NCBI GenBank assembly: GCA_944548615.1
Contig: OX155951.1
Location: 41,952,113 to 42,016,112, forward strand
Length of the DNA: 64,000 bases
Reading direction: 5' to 3'
DNA from: Micropterix aruncella
Lineage: Eukaryota > Arthropoda > Insecta > Lepidoptera > Micropterigidae
The position numbers were made by a program, and so were the translations under genes. Below the pieces are notes generated by a model. That model saw only the letters and a program-made list of their open reading frames with translations, was not told the DNA's origin and did no database searches. Below, piece after piece: positions 22,075 to 33,389 of the stretch. Position 1 is the stretch's first letter. Each line of letters begins with the position of its first letter.

Positions 22075-22725
22075 TGGACCTGACGTCCTGCTTGTATTTT
22101 TAAGGTCAGCCCAACTCACGGTTCACCTCCCACCCGGTAGCCTCCTTGAAGGGAACTAACATGGAAAGGCCTCCGTGTATACTCTGCCTATAAGTCCAGT
22201 CGTGGACAGTTGAAAACTTAGGTTCGATTTAAAGAAGCACATCGGACAAAACTGGTTGGTTTGCGCACCGTGCGGCGTCAGCTAATCGATTGTGCACTCC
22301 GGCGAATAACCGAGTGAGTCTGGAAACGTGCGTTTCCTAAGCAGCGGAAGTAGTTGTGACCTGATGTCAGCCACCTTTGAAACGATCTGTTAGTCACCAT
22401 GTCCCGCGTGACATTGACGCGCAAAAAGGGCCACGATCCGCGATAAATTCGAACGGAATCACCTCTAACATCAGGTAGAGGCCTCGCAAGCGACTTCGAA
22501 TCTGTTACCAGACTGGAGCATAAAGAAATACGTTCAAATCTGGCAGTAAGGGAGTGACGTTACACTGAGTCCTCTTCCCAGTGTTGCGCTGTGAGGCGTT
22601 GGCCTCTAACGAACCGTTGGCGTAGCTTGGTTGTTGAAAGCCTTGTACGTTCAATTCACGAGAAACTCCCTGGGATGACGGGTTCGCACGTTGAAATCGA
22701 CACCCCTCTCCCCCCCTCCCCTCCG
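22075..22725 (+). repeat. GGGAG-family copy, nearly full length
   Basis: Carries the complete block order: GGTCAGCCCAACTCACGGTT, CACCCGGTAGCCTCCTTGAA, TTTGCGCACCGTGCGGCG, GATTGTGCACTCCGGCG, TTTCCTAAGCAGCGG, GACCTGATGTC, CGCTGTGAGGCGTTGGCCTC and GACGGGTTCGCACGTTGAAA. Belongs to the same subfamily as 5060/6513 and 28230-29335. Exact ends and target duplication not resolved. Confidence 0.75.
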
Positions 22726-22879
22726 TACACGTATATTGCAATTTTGATAACCCAATTATATATATTTTTTGTATAATTTAATTGAATGCAACTTCATACG
22801 CCTGATGATCCTAAACATATCCATGTGGTGGCACCCTTAAGAGAATTTTAATTTTATTACAGCACCCAGTCATATAATA

Positions 22880-23177
22880 GGCCCGGTTGCGTTTCTTAGT
22901 GAACTAAAACTAAAATTAGTCCAAGCGAACGAGACAGAGCAATATGTTAGAGCGGATTATGAAACGAACGATCGTCGATAAATACTACCTGCTGAACTTA
23001 TACTCGTCCGAATAAATTCGAGCATATTTCGTGCGGTGTAAGATTTGACCTTGGCGGGCAGGTTTAATGCGAAAAAGTGACAACCGGCCATCTCACACTC
23101 CGCTCTAACGTATTGCTCTGTCACGTTCACACGGACTAATTTACGATTTTAGTTCACGAAGAAACGCAATCGAGCCC
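22880..23177. mobile_element. MITE with about 85-bp TIRs
   Basis: Left GGCCCGGTTGCGTTTCTTAG and the complement of the right end GGGCTCGATTGCGTTTCTTC start arms that stay similar through GTGAACTAAAA, ATTAGTCC, GACAGAGCAATA and GTTAGAGCGGA. 298 bp, no coding. AATA flanks both ends (22876-22879 and 23178-23181 by eye), a possible 4-bp target duplication. Confidence 0.75.
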
Positions 23178-23241
23178 AATATCTATCTGTGTCATATAAT
23201 ATCTATCTTATGGGGACCTTGGCGCGCGGTCTATCGACAAG

Positions 23242-23340
23242 CTGTATCAGTATCAGTATCAGTATAAATTTATTCATTCAGAATATACAATAAAAAAAAG
23301 CATGAATAATTAATTACAGAATAATCCATTGCGGGTGATA
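23242..23340 (-). repeat. LINE 3' end with (AGTATC)n tail
   Basis: TATCAGTATCAGTATCAGTA followed by TTTATTCATTCAGAATATAC and AATAAAA. The same end occurs at 53091-53417. Minus-strand element by tail orientation. Confidence 0.6.
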
Positions 23341-23704
23341 CTGTTGTTGATGTGACCTTTATAATGTTGTCTTTTGCTTAGCAACAGATTAGATTAGAGA
23401 TCATGGGCGCCTCGAGGTACCCCTGACCTTTGCCTTGGCACCACAGGGTTCTGCGGCACACACTTTGGGAAAACAATAATAATAATAAAACAGTCGACAA
23501 ACAAAATGTATTCGTCTAATGTCGACAAACAAAATGTATTCGACCTTTTTCGAGAGTATAGAGTGTTGAGTGTGAGAAAAATGTTTGTGCTGAAAAAAGC
23601 CAGCAATCTCGTGTAACAAGAAGATCGAAACAAACAAATTTTGCAATACCACTCAGGAGATCCACTTTTGGCCCATTCAGTTTCTCTTATCTTGTCACCA
23701 AATT
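23341..23704. other. No gene; short tandem duplication
   Basis: GTCGACAAACAAAATGTATT occurs twice, at about 23493 and 23521 (28-bp period). Open frames across it are not convincing. Confidence 0.4.
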
Positions 23705-23820
23705 TTATAATTGCCTACCACCAAATATTAAAGACATTAAAATTTCATATGAATTTAAAAATAGTTTAAGTGCCTACCTTTTAAATTGTACAAATGCAGA
23801 TATTGAACACCTTATTTGAA
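23700..23820 (+). pseudogene. LINE RT C-terminus fragment
   Basis: A plus frame reads YNCLPPNIKDIKISYEFKNS then LSAYLLN and stops at about 23817-23819. This matches the LFN-LP--IK...FK--L--YLL end of LINE reverse transcriptases (compare 10825-11040). Only about 40 residues remain. Confidence 0.6.
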
Positions 23821-24534
23821 TCTTTATAATAAAAACATAATAGTATATGTAGTAATATAAATTGATGTTTTTGTATATTATTAATATATATTAATACTTA
23901 TTAATACATATATAAATATATATTATTTTTATCATGTTTTAAAATAAAATAATATTGACAATTTTCATGACATTTTCTTACGAATTTTTATTAGGTAATT
24001 AAGATATTTCTGTTACATTAAGTATGATTTTGTTTATTTATATAAATGCTAGCAGACCCGGCCACGTGTTGCTGTGGCTAAGGTTTTTGTTATATTACAT
24101 TGTAGTAAACTATTTAAGAGGAACGTTAGGAGAACATCATTCATGTGGACCACCATTCTTTTTTACATAGATGCCATTTGTAAAAAAATATGGCGACCTC
24201 CATGACAGATTTTCAACTACCGTAACCCCTTAATACAATGAAATTATTATTTACGAACGAAGACGGAAACGTTAATGCTGGTATAAAAAATACTTTGAAC
24301 ACGATTGATTAAAATTTTCGTACAGTTGATATTAAGCAAAAATCAATACAAAATAATTAATTTTAAAATTTATTTTTATTTTTATTCAAGTTTGTAACAA
24401 ATGAGTATATTACAAAGTTGTTAGTAAATAACATGTGACACTTAAACTTATGAATGAGGTAGGTAGGGCAGATAGTCTTAAATCTTTAACAATAATATTT
24501 ATTATTTTCAATTATAAATACTTTTAATTTCAAT

Positions 24535-25151
24535 TTAATTTAGCACTAATCGGTGCACAATATTTTTGGTTAACCTGTCTTTAGCTAACACAAATAGATT
24601 CACGGTTTCCCTACACGTGAACATGCAACATATAGTTGCCCATGAGTAAAACATGGATTTTCCAAATCTAACCAACAAATGGACATTGTTTGGCTTTGAG
24701 ACTTATTTATAGACATGGCAAAAGCTAAACGAATTGGAAACTGAAGCATTCTGAAGGTAGAATCTGACGGTATCATTGGAATACCTGGCAACAGGACCAC
24801 TTTTCCTTTAAACTTCCCAGTTAAAATGGTTGCTTCAAGAATATTTCCGGTGGTCTTTTTGATGACCAAACGCGTACCGTTGCATAATTAAGGTGGATTC
24901 AAATTACGTAGGAGAATAATAGGGGAACCAATATTTAATCGAAGATTATGTGGTGGCATTCCAGGTATATCTAGTGAATTTAAAAATTCAATTAGAAAAT
25001 TTACACTTTCATTTTCATCAACAACAGTATCGATTGATTTAAAAGACATCAGATCGCCTGGTAACAACTGTTGTATCTCGTAGTTAATTTCGTCAACATC
25101 AACATTTTTGGCTGCCAAAATCGCCCGATGACTGAGCCAGTAATGATTCAA
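24535..25151 (-). pseudogene. Helitron PIF1-like helicase, C-terminal part (broken)
   Basis: Minus strand. LLPGDLMSFKSIDTVVD, FLNSLDIPGMPPHNLRLNIG and SPIILLRNLNPP are followed by an in-frame TAA where LCNGTRL continues. Then TGNILEATILTGKFKGKVVL, PIRLAFAMSINKSQSQT and THGQLYVACSRVGKP: the superfamily-1B helicase motifs V and VI of PIF1-like Helitron helicases. A one-base shift after GKP leads to NLFVLAKDRLTKNIVHRLVL and the natural stop at about 24535. The ATPase motifs I-IV are deleted. The element has at least one nonsense and one frameshift change in this part. Confidence 0.9.
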
Positions 25152-25745
25152 GTAATTATTCTATATTTCCCGAAAAATACTCTGAATGAATTAATTTTTT
25201 TCCTGAAGAACAGTGCAGAAATTAAATTTGCGTATCTTACTCAAAAATAATTTTGAATCATCTGAATCGCCAGCAATAAGGGATAATATAGGTTCCGGCG
25301 GAGTGGGTAGAGGTGACAGCACAACTTTTCCTGATGCGCAACACATGCCGGGTGTTTCATTCCGAAATTTCAAAGGCTGACAATATTGACATACTTTATC
25401 CCTTGCACCGATATCAATTTTTGAATGCGCAGAGTAGTTACTTAATATCTGGTGCATATTCGAAAGCAAGACGAACAAATGGTGTACGTGTTAATGAGCG
25501 GCTGGTCCGCTGCCTCTGTCGTTCTTGTACTCGTGCTGTAGCTATGTTTCGTTCTCGTGCCGCTCTTGTTCTCGTAATAGTCTGTCGCAGACGTTCGTCA
25601 CGCTGTTCTTGAGATTCTTGTGCACGACCCTCTGCTGTCCTGATTCTTTGAGCTGCATTTCTTGTTGCTATTTGTTCTGCCGACTGATGAGCTCTTTCAA
25701 CACGTTTGCGTCGTGCCTCTGCTCCTCGCGTTGTTGAGGTTAGAT
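25152..25745 (-). pseudogene. Helitron protein, N-terminal region (broken)
   Basis: Minus strand. First a highly charged Arg/Glu/Ala-rich stretch (RTAEGRAQESQEQRDERLRQ and similar repeats) ending LAFEYAPDIK then a stop. After a frameshift come KIDIGARDKVCQYCQPLKF, ETPGMCCASGKVVL and LPTPPEPILSLIAGD: the C--C and GMCC-GKV-L blocks of the Helitron-like N-terminal domain that precedes the HUH Rep nuclease. The start ATG at about 25767 is followed by another frameshift. The Rep domain with its two tyrosines is missing: a few tens of bases further on, helicase C-terminal sequence begins. Confidence 0.8.
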
Positions 25746-26639
25746 TTTTTCGGTGGCATTTGACTGAAAATAATAATTTAAACGTTTAAATATTAGAAAA
25801 AAACTGAAAAACATGCTATTGAAATAAGAAGTGGAAAATAATTTTTAATAGAGGTTAAATAAAAATAATAAACGAAAATATTTGTACAATTATTGAAAAA
25901 GTGTGGGGAGCTTTGTACCATTTTCTCATAGATATATTAATTAACTTTTATAACTATGTGATAATACTTACATGTATATATTTTAATTAAAGAGTTTTGA
26001 ACAATGAAGCACAAATAATTAAAAATCAGGAATAATTTCACTGTATTACCTTCACTATAATATGAATTTAATTTACACTTCAGTCTAAGTAACACGTGGC
26101 CGACTATGCTCACACCAAAAATGGAAAAAGTAAAAACAATTGAATTTCACTGTATTTAGTTTACTACAAAATAAATTTAACTTATACTTTAGCCTTAACA
26201 ACACGTGGTGGTTATGCTATTGAATTGTAGCTTATATTTTATATGATCAGTGGCTTATATGACACGTTTGTAGGTTTAAAATAGCAGCGCCATCTATTGA
26301 TTACTTACTCAATCCAGTCAACAGATATCGCCATCTGTTAAAATCCTTTGTGAATGTGAAACAGATAATTGTGAATGTTGCAATAAAATAATATTGCGAC
26401 TATAAATTAAGACGTAAGCTGTCCTATCTTTCAAGTTGGATCAAATTAAGAAATAAGAAATAAGAAATAAGAAAAAAATATTTTCATAAACCAAATTGCA
26501 CACGGTTTGCAAATTATATTCAAATCGGTTAAGTAGTTTAGGAGTCCATCGCGGACAAACAACGTGACACGTAATTTATATATATTAAGAAGATAATATT
26601 ATGGATTTCTTAGGATAATTAAAATAAATTGTCTACCTT

Positions 26640-26730
26640 GGAACAGGCGGCAGCCTAGTTAGGTTAAGACTTTTGTATATTGAATGTACTCATAATTTGA
26701 ACGCAATAAATAATTTGAAATTTGAAATGT
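26640..26730 (+). repeat. LINE 3' end with (AATTTGA)n tail
   Basis: TTGGAACAGGCGGCAGCCTA, GTTAGGTTAAGACTTTTGTA, then AATAAATAATTTGAAATTTG. A short 5'-truncated insertion just beyond the Helitron 5' end. Confidence 0.55.
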
Positions 26731-27185
26731 TAACTGAGAAGACTTTCTCTGAAGTAGGTACCATCTAAATAAACTTCAACGATAAGAATCTTTAAAATCA
26801 ACTTACAATGTATTCGTTTGACTCCATTGTATTATGCTATGTAGCCACGTGACAAAGCGTGTGAGCACGCGAACCCGCCCACGCCCGCCTCGTTATTCTC
26901 AAGTGGAAGACGAGCAAAATGTTCATTTATCTTCGTAATTGAGGCCCATTCGGAGAAGAGCGTCTCTTTTAGGGGCGATACAATAATACATCATTTCAAT
27001 TTCCAGAATTTCACAGGGTAGTTCCTCGCTAATGGGACGATTAGGACACTGATACTCGTATTTCCTTCGGGCTTCGCGCCCACGTACCGTATCAAGCGCG
27101 GGCGGCGTGTATTTGTAATATATACATTTATTCAAAGTCCAGTACACCTGGAATCATGTATATTTTCAACAATGTGACAGCAAAG
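26731..27185. other. No recognised gene
   Basis: A minus frame at 26923-27147 (CIYYKYTPPALD, KYEYQCPNRPI) has protein-like composition in a GC-richer patch (26840-27110) but matches no family I can name. A CACGTG box lies near 26847. Confidence 0.3.
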
Positions 27186-27189
27186 AGCG

Positions 27190-28108
27190 GTCCTTGAAAA
27201 TTTACCCGAAATTGGTTATACTTTCAAAGAGATGAGGAGTATTTTGGATCGCAGGACGCTAACCATAGTGTATTATGCATTATGTGAAACTCTTATTAAC
27301 TATGGTATAATTGGGTGGGGTGGGTGCTGCAAAACCCTCCTGACGCCACTTCTAACAGCGCAAAAATGTATTTTAAAAATCATGCAACGCAAACCATATC
27401 AATATTCTTCTAATGAACTCTTTAAAGAGGCTCAACTTTTGGATGCTAGGTTATTATTTATTAAAACTGCACTACGTTGGGTTTTCGTGGCCAAACAAAA
27501 TAAATCTTTTATTATTACGCACACAAAACCCACTAGACAACTCCTGAGTGATAATTTGAAAATACCTAGGATGACGACGACTTTCGGACAGCGACAATAC
27601 TCTTTCATAGCTACAAGAGTTTATAATAAATTAAGCAGTGATTAAAAAACTAGCCCCAATTGTCATTTGTTTAAAAGCAAAATAAATAAATGGCTGTTGC
27701 AAGAAGAGCGTTTATCTATCCATGCCATGATCGATGTAGTAGAATAAGTTGAAGTTGACTTCACATATATTGTGTTTATATGTATGTATGTGTGTATATG
27801 TGTATTCTAATATATTTAGTATTTCTGTTTCCTACATAATATTGTATTTTTTTGTAAAAAAAATATTATTATATATATTTATTATTATTTTATATATTTT
27901 ATTATTATTATTATTATTATTGTGTTTGGTTCATCGACCCTCGCTTTAAATGTAAAATTATAAATTGCTTGCCCTGGAACGGGTATACCCCAGTTGGGCA
28001 GCACTAGCCAGTCAATGAAAGAGGATTTTTTTGTCATTTGTTTTAATATTATAATTATTGCAAATGGTTAATTTGATAATTCTAATAAAATAAATAAATA
28101 AATAAAAA
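27190..28108 (+). pseudogene. 5'-truncated LINE: RT C-terminus, UTR and tail
   Basis: Plus frame starting in sequence that reads IGYTFKEMR then ILDRRTLTIVYYALCETLIN, YGIIGWGGC, LLTAQKCILKIMQRKP, SSNELFKEAQLLDARLLFI and TTFGQRQYSFIATRVYNKL, ending at 27645. This is the thumb and post-RT region of CR1/Jockey-like reverse transcriptases (YYAL-E--I-YG--WG; QK--LKI). About 460 bp of AT-rich 3' UTR follow, including CTGGAACGGGTATACCCCAG and an (AAAT)n tail at about 28087-28107. No RT catalytic core. Confidence 0.85.
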
Positions 28109-28229
28109 TTTGCACTGCGCTCGCGTATCCCTGTTCTAAAAACATGCAACCTTGGTTCGCCAAAATACAATAATTGATCTATAAATAAATCGCAGTGTCC
28201 TGACTGATAGATTGATTTAGGTAGCGAAT

Positions 28230-28481
28230 GGTTTCGTGCAGCTTGAGACACAAGATCCACTTTGTTCTCGGATCGGCCGAACTCACGATTCAACTCCTAT
28301 TCAGAAGCCTCCTGGTGTGGAAGGCTACTCCGGGTAAGACTTTTGCGTCTCAGGCCTTACGGCTGGTTGATCAGTTTCTCCAGCTGGGATCGCCTTCCGG
28401 CGCTACTGGGCCGTTTGCACACCGTTCGACAACGCCAATCGGATGTGCAATCTGACTAATTGCTGAAAGAGTCTTGACACT
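28230..28481 (+). repeat. GGGAG-family copy, left part
   Basis: CGGCCGAACTCACGATTCAAC, AGAAGCCTCCTGG, CTCAGGCCTTACGGCTGGTT, TTTGCACACCGTTCGACAACG and GATGTGCAATCTGAC blocks; interrupted at about 28481. Confidence 0.65.
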
Positions 28482-28872
28482 ATTCATTCATAATTCATTC
28501 ATAATTTTCGTTCAAAAATATAAATTTACAATGTATTAATTGCAGAATCTGCCTAACTAGGCCATAGCCCGTACCAAGGAAGACTCTATGTATGTCAGTG
28601 ATTTATTCATATGCACATAGTAATAATTAAAATGAAATTTACAAATTGTGTTAAAATATAAAACAGATTAATGTATTCAAATTAAACTTATAATTATATT
28701 TTAAAATATCGATATAGTATGATCTTGAAAAGAAAAATTCATATAAAATGTCGTAATATGAAGTTTATAGAAAAATAAATAAAAATTATAAAATGTGTTA
28801 CAAAGTTTGATCATAATAGTAATGCAGAACATGCAGAACATGTCAAGAGTCATAAAATATGACTTATGACTA
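28482..28872 (-). repeat. Inserted LINE 3' end with (ATTCATA)n tail
   Basis: Starts with CATTCATAATTCATTCATAA and contains TGCCTAACTAGGCCATAGCC, the LINE 3' UTR block in minus orientation. It separates the two halves of a GGGAG copy: the next family block, CTAAGCAGCGGGGTGG, resumes at about 28888. Right boundary approximate. Confidence 0.55.
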
Positions 28873-29335
28873 TGGAAATATACTGTCTGCTAAGCAGCGG
28901 GGTGGATGTTAACCTGTCGTCAACCAATCTTGATATGATCATTGGGCTTCCTGACCCTGAATTCAGAGCCGGGTAAAAGATGCCTTTGGTCCGCGATAGA
29001 TTCTAACTGAATCACCGATGAATTACGGCAGGCAGAGGCCGCATAAACGACTTCGGTTCAGTAACTAGTCAGGAGGAAGGAGGTATTCTGAAGGTTATTT
29101 CCCGAAAGAGATATCCTACCAAAACTGGAAGCCAGGGGGCGGGGTAGCCTCACTTGGTTACTTTCCTAGTGCATCGCTGTAAGGCATTGAACTCTGGCGG
29201 GTTCGTGGGTTTGCTGACAGCAGGTTTGTGCCGTTCCAAAGTCTTCTACGCTCGTCCCATGGCTGAAATAGCGATCACATATCGTTATACCAGCCTGGGG
29301 TGACGGGTTGGCCCGTTGTAGTCGACACCGTGCAA
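28873..29335 (+). repeat. GGGAG-family copy, right part
   Basis: CTAAGCAGCGG, TTAACCTGTCGTC, a CCGGGTAAAAGATGCC block, CGATAGATTC, CATCGCTGTAAGGCATTGAA and GACGGGTTGGCCCGTTGTAG then TCGACAC in family order. Confidence 0.65.
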
Positions 29336-30554
29336 CAAATGGATTGGCTGACTGACTGACTCTTTCGTTACCACCGATCCGAACTACTAGACCCAGAAAC
29401 TTAAAACTTGACAAGAAGTTTCCTTTGGATTCCTAAGGGTGTACGTCTGAAATGGAATAAGGTAAAAACTCAACATTAGGGTGACTTACTCTCCTATAAA
29501 GAACGACTTCGGGTTGGATACGAAATTATTTGCCTACCCTCATTATGCCAAGCAATATTACAATAATACAAACGAAGTTTGTATGAATGCCGTCGGCACG
29601 GCAAAAGGGCGGTATCGCATATGTATGATATGATCTGCGATTAAAATATTTAGTTAAAATATATAAATTTTCAATTGTTTCTTGTTTTTTGACACAACCG
29701 TGTCACTCCACTAAGACTCAGGAAATGAGTTCGCCTTATCACAGGAGTGCCTAGCAAGGCGGGCACGGTTTTCCTTTACTCGGCACATTAGGAACACAAA
29801 CTTTTACATTTAATTTATGCACAATTTAGCCTGGGCTCAGACAGATGTATGCCTAAATTTAGAAGCATATAGCGGTATTTTCTAGGTTGTAAATTATATG
29901 TATTTTGTGCTTTTGCATTTAAATGTATATTATTATGTAACTAATTAAAAAAATAAAAAATATATAAAATGGACTAAATGTTTTTCTGAGATATAAACAC
30001 TAACATGTCGTTGATTATTTTTAAAATCTGATCAATATGAAATTTATCATTTGATATTGTCCAATTCGTTAAATCAGTAATGTACATGACTTTCTGTCGT
30101 TGGTTATTGCTCGGATATTTTCGTGTTTGCAATCGCATTTAACCAACTCCCATTAATATGACAAAACTGTATAGCTAAAAGGGGTTAATATTATATATGT
30201 TTAAATAAGTCTTAAGTTCCCTTCATAAAACTAAAACTTCAAAGGTGAGGACCTAATTTATTATACCTTCATGCTATTTTTCATTCTTTGTCACAAATAA
30301 ACAACTAATATAAATCACTTTGAACTGAAAACTTTTCGCAGGTTTAATTACTCGTTCAACTTTGATGGAGGCTTTGTTGATTGTCTCGCGACGAGGCGAA
30401 CAGTCTGGGACTTAATTGTATTAACAGCAGGGGGCGTCAACCCCCGTTGCACTTGTAGACTAGTTACGAGCCTAAGGGTCGTCGACGCCCCAAACTGATC
30501 GAGACTGAGTTTAAAAATCTGTTGCCGAGAGGATCATTGTAGAACAATACATTG
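29336..30554. other. No gene seen
   Basis: AT-rich apart from a small GC-rich stretch near 30370-30500 containing GGGGGCGTCAACCCCC. No coding signal. Confidence 0.35.
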
Positions 30555-30925
30555 TGAGGTACAACTAGGGTGTCTAACACAACGGGCGAACCGGGCACCG
30601 CAGGGAATTCTAACGGCCTTAGGTCGTTCTATCTCGCGGACAAAGGACAGTCCACTCTTTAACTCCACCAACAAACCTGTAAGAGCTCTACGCCTTGCCG
30701 CGAGGCACTGGGACGAAGACCAAAGGAGCCAACCTCGCTCCTATACTACTAAATTGGACGGATTTCTCCAACGTTCAATCTGGTCACAGATTCGAAATTG
30801 CTTGCGCGGCCTCTACCTGATGTTAGCAGTAAGTCAGTTCGAATTGATCGCGGACCGTGGGGCTTTTTGCCCGTCAATGCCTCACCGGGTGGCCAACGGA
30901 TCGTTTCAAAGACAAGATGTTATTC
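30555..30925 (-). repeat. GGGAG-family fragment
   Basis: Reverse-strand copy: CAACGGGCGAACCGGGCACC, CCTGTAAGAGCTCTACGCC, TTGCCGCGAGGCACTGGG, TGATCGCGGACC and GTGGCCAACGGATCG, truncated near 30925. Confidence 0.65.
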
Positions 30926-31312
30926 AAACCTCAGAATATTCTCTAAACCAACTTAACAACCGGTTTGACGCTTACCAAAAATGATATTAAAGGATTTTTA
31001 AATTTAGTGTTCTTTCGCTTGTTTTCATTGAACGTGTAATTGCGTTAAAATTACTTAAATTCTACATATATACGTTGTTAAAGACCTTGCGGAAGTCACT
31101 ACACTGAAATAAACCCATTCAAAAAAGTAAATTACGAAATCCGTCTCTAATTCCAATAAAGATGGGGTACCTAAGCAATGTTATGTTGCTGTATCATTTT
31201 ATCAGACAGCATTGGAGTATTTTTTTTTATTATTTGTTGTGTATGCTTTTCTAAGGTCTTCATGAGCCTTGTAACACTGCGACCATTGCTGATCTCTTGT
31301 GTACGCCACCTA
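30926..31312. other. No gene; LINE 3' UTR at the right edge
   Basis: AT-rich. The 200 bp below 31312 probably belong to the 3' UTR of the minus-strand LINE fragment that follows. Confidence 0.35.
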
Positions 31313-31917
31313 CTATAGTTCTGCGCTAAGCCTCGTGTCATTTAAGAACCGCAACAGGCCTTTGGCGCCAGATTGTTTTACCTCTTCAGGTTGGAGGTAA
31401 TGACCACCCAAGTGGATGTATCTTTTACGCATCAGCGGGCCACACTCGCACATGAGGTGCGGAGGATTTTCCTTTGCCTCTTGGCAGAACCTGCACATTT
31501 TTGTGTCTTGGAGCTTGAGGTTGTACATGTCTTTGTTGAGGCCACAATGCCCCGTAAGCGCACTCAGCAGTATGCGTAGATTGTTCCTATTTAGCGATAA
31601 GGCCTCACGGGCCGTCTTAGGGTCGTAGGCCTTAATTAGCGCTTTGAATTGATTCAACCCTGGCGTGTTGTTCCAGTGGTTGACGGATTGTTCTAAACAT
31701 ATTTGTTTGAGAATTAGGTTTGCAAGGCTTTTTGGCACGCCACAGCAAGGTTCAGGGCCGTATAATGTTCCCTTTGCTCCCGTCTTAGCAAGTTCGTTGG
31801 CTTTTTCATTTCCCTCGATTCCTGCATGGCCGGGAACCCATCTTAGAATTACCCTGTTTTTTTCGCCCAGGGAATTCAGTAGTGATACGTTGGAGTAAGT
31901 ATTTACAGTGATGCACA
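31313..31917 (-). pseudogene. LINE RNase H domain and C-terminal zinc-knuckle region
   Basis: Open minus frame of about 200 codons with no internal stop. It reads LGEKNRVILRWVPGHAGIEG, NEKANELAKTGAKG and GPEPCCGVPKSL: the W-PGH-GI-GNE-A--LA block of the LINE RNase H domain, holding its last catalytic region. Then LLSALTGHCGLNKDMY, KMCRFCQEA and PPHLMCECG, the C--C...H...C knuckle found after RNase H in I/R1-like LINEs. RNase H removes RNA from the cDNA hybrid. The 5' truncation lies near 31917, where the frame meets a stop. The undamaged frame suggests a fairly recent insertion. Stop at 31313. Confidence 0.85.
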
Positions 31918-32119
31918 GGATATGTAATTAACATGAAGATGTCATATTTCATTAAGAAAAATTATAAAGATCCCAAAATTCTTTTGGATTACCTTATTGA
32001 TAAAAACTTCTCGACGCCTTGTAATATTAACGCCCTATAGACACACGGAAAATGAACATCGTTATCAATTAGATATATCTGCGAAAAAATATATACTTCC
32101 AGCGTAGATTTTTTTTCAA

Positions 32120-32285
32120 AAACTCGATTCCCGTTTTGTAGCACCCGATGTTTCGGCGATGTTGCAACCACCATTGTAGCCGCCACCGCCTTGCATATCT
32201 ACTCTGGATAACGGCGATTGCAACATCGCCGAAAAGTTGGGAGCTACAAATTTCACGCGGTAAATTTCGTTTCTATAGTATTTTT
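32120..32285. repeat. Foldback MITE, reduced copy
   Basis: Left TTTGTAGCACCCGATGTTTC with GGCGATGTTGCAACC, right GGCGATTGCAACATCGCCG, then GGGAGCTACAAATTTCACGC, inverted arms of the family at 7575-7989 with a much shorter centre. Confidence 0.7.
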
Positions 32286-33385
32286 CTTTAATATTGTCAT
32301 ATTAAAAGATAAAAGAAATCGGCTGCTTCTTTTCTTATTTACAGGCAAATTACATTAAAAAACTTTCGCCTGCGGCGCTTTCGGTGGTGATTCGCATCGC
32401 ATCCCAAATCCCCTGTTTATGCCATCTATATTAATCCAACTAAAACTATTTGAAAGATGCTAGAGCCAAGCGATTGTACCCCTACTAATTCCCTAGAAAT
32501 CATTTATTCCGCTTGAGCACCTACAATGTATGGTTAAGTTATTATTATACACCTCAGACACCTGAGACAGTCATTATACGTCAGACAGACTGTTTAATTT
32601 TATGTCACAGAACAGCTCATGGTGTAGGCATTTAAATTGGTTATTACAAAAAAAAACGTGAGCACACAAAAGGATAAAAGCGAGAGCGTCTTAGTAAATC
32701 AGTAACGAAGCGAAATGGCAAATAATGTGACGTCATAAAAATAATGATCTTGGGATCATAAGGTGATTATATTAGTAGGTACACGATTAAAATGTGAATA
32801 GGTCGCATGAAAGAGGACGTGAAATTAGAAGGAAGAAATTCCCCTTAGCAACAATAATTCAGAATTTCACTTATCCGGCTCCTTTCCCTGAGGGGATATT
32901 ACCTGTCCGTATAGATGGTGTGTCTGGAGGATACGTACGAAAAGAATTGAGGTGAGTTTACAAGGCTACCTTTATCGTCTCTAGAATGTCTATCGAATTC
33001 TCTGTGATGAGGGCGCCTTTTCTTTATTGCTCGAATAATATTTCGCAATTCCCCATTGAGGCATGCTGTATTCATAGCTCAGAGGTCAATGTATCCAGGT
33101 TGGCGTCGCCGCTCTTTGGTAATATTGGTTCTATTATTTAAGAGCATAATTTCGACTGAGTTTTGTTCGACAATGCTAGTATTTGAATTGGAAAAAATCA
33201 GCCTTTGGTAACAAAATAAATTGTATGTAGATGATAATGAATAGTAATTATATTTTTGTAATTATGGTAATTTTTAATTGGTTTGATGTGTTTTTATTAT
33301 CTAAGAAATCATTGGGCAGTATTCGAGTAAATTTATATGAGGCTACCTTGGTGCGAACGGGATGCGTCTTGCATTTACCTAAAAA
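32286..33385. other. No gene seen
   Basis: AT-rich; no convincing coding or repeat structure. Confidence 0.35.
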
Positions 33386-33389
33386 AAAA

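Larger units (their letters stand above)
24049..26593 (-). mobile_element. Decayed Helitron, internally deleted
   Basis: On the minus strand it starts TCTTCTTAATATATATAAAT (26593 downward, preceded by A) and ends CCGGGTCTGCTAG (to 24049), Helitron 5' TC and 3' CTAG termini. Between them lie about 830 bp of non-coding leader, the N-terminal Helitron protein region, a large deletion that removed the Rep nuclease and most of the helicase, the helicase C-terminus, and about 480 bp of 3' sequence. At 2.5 kb it is less than half an autonomous Helitron. Confidence 0.8.

Noticed and set aside
26923..27147. Possible small conserved protein gene
   Set aside because: Protein-like composition but no recognised motif, no start context or exon signals; left as unrecognised.
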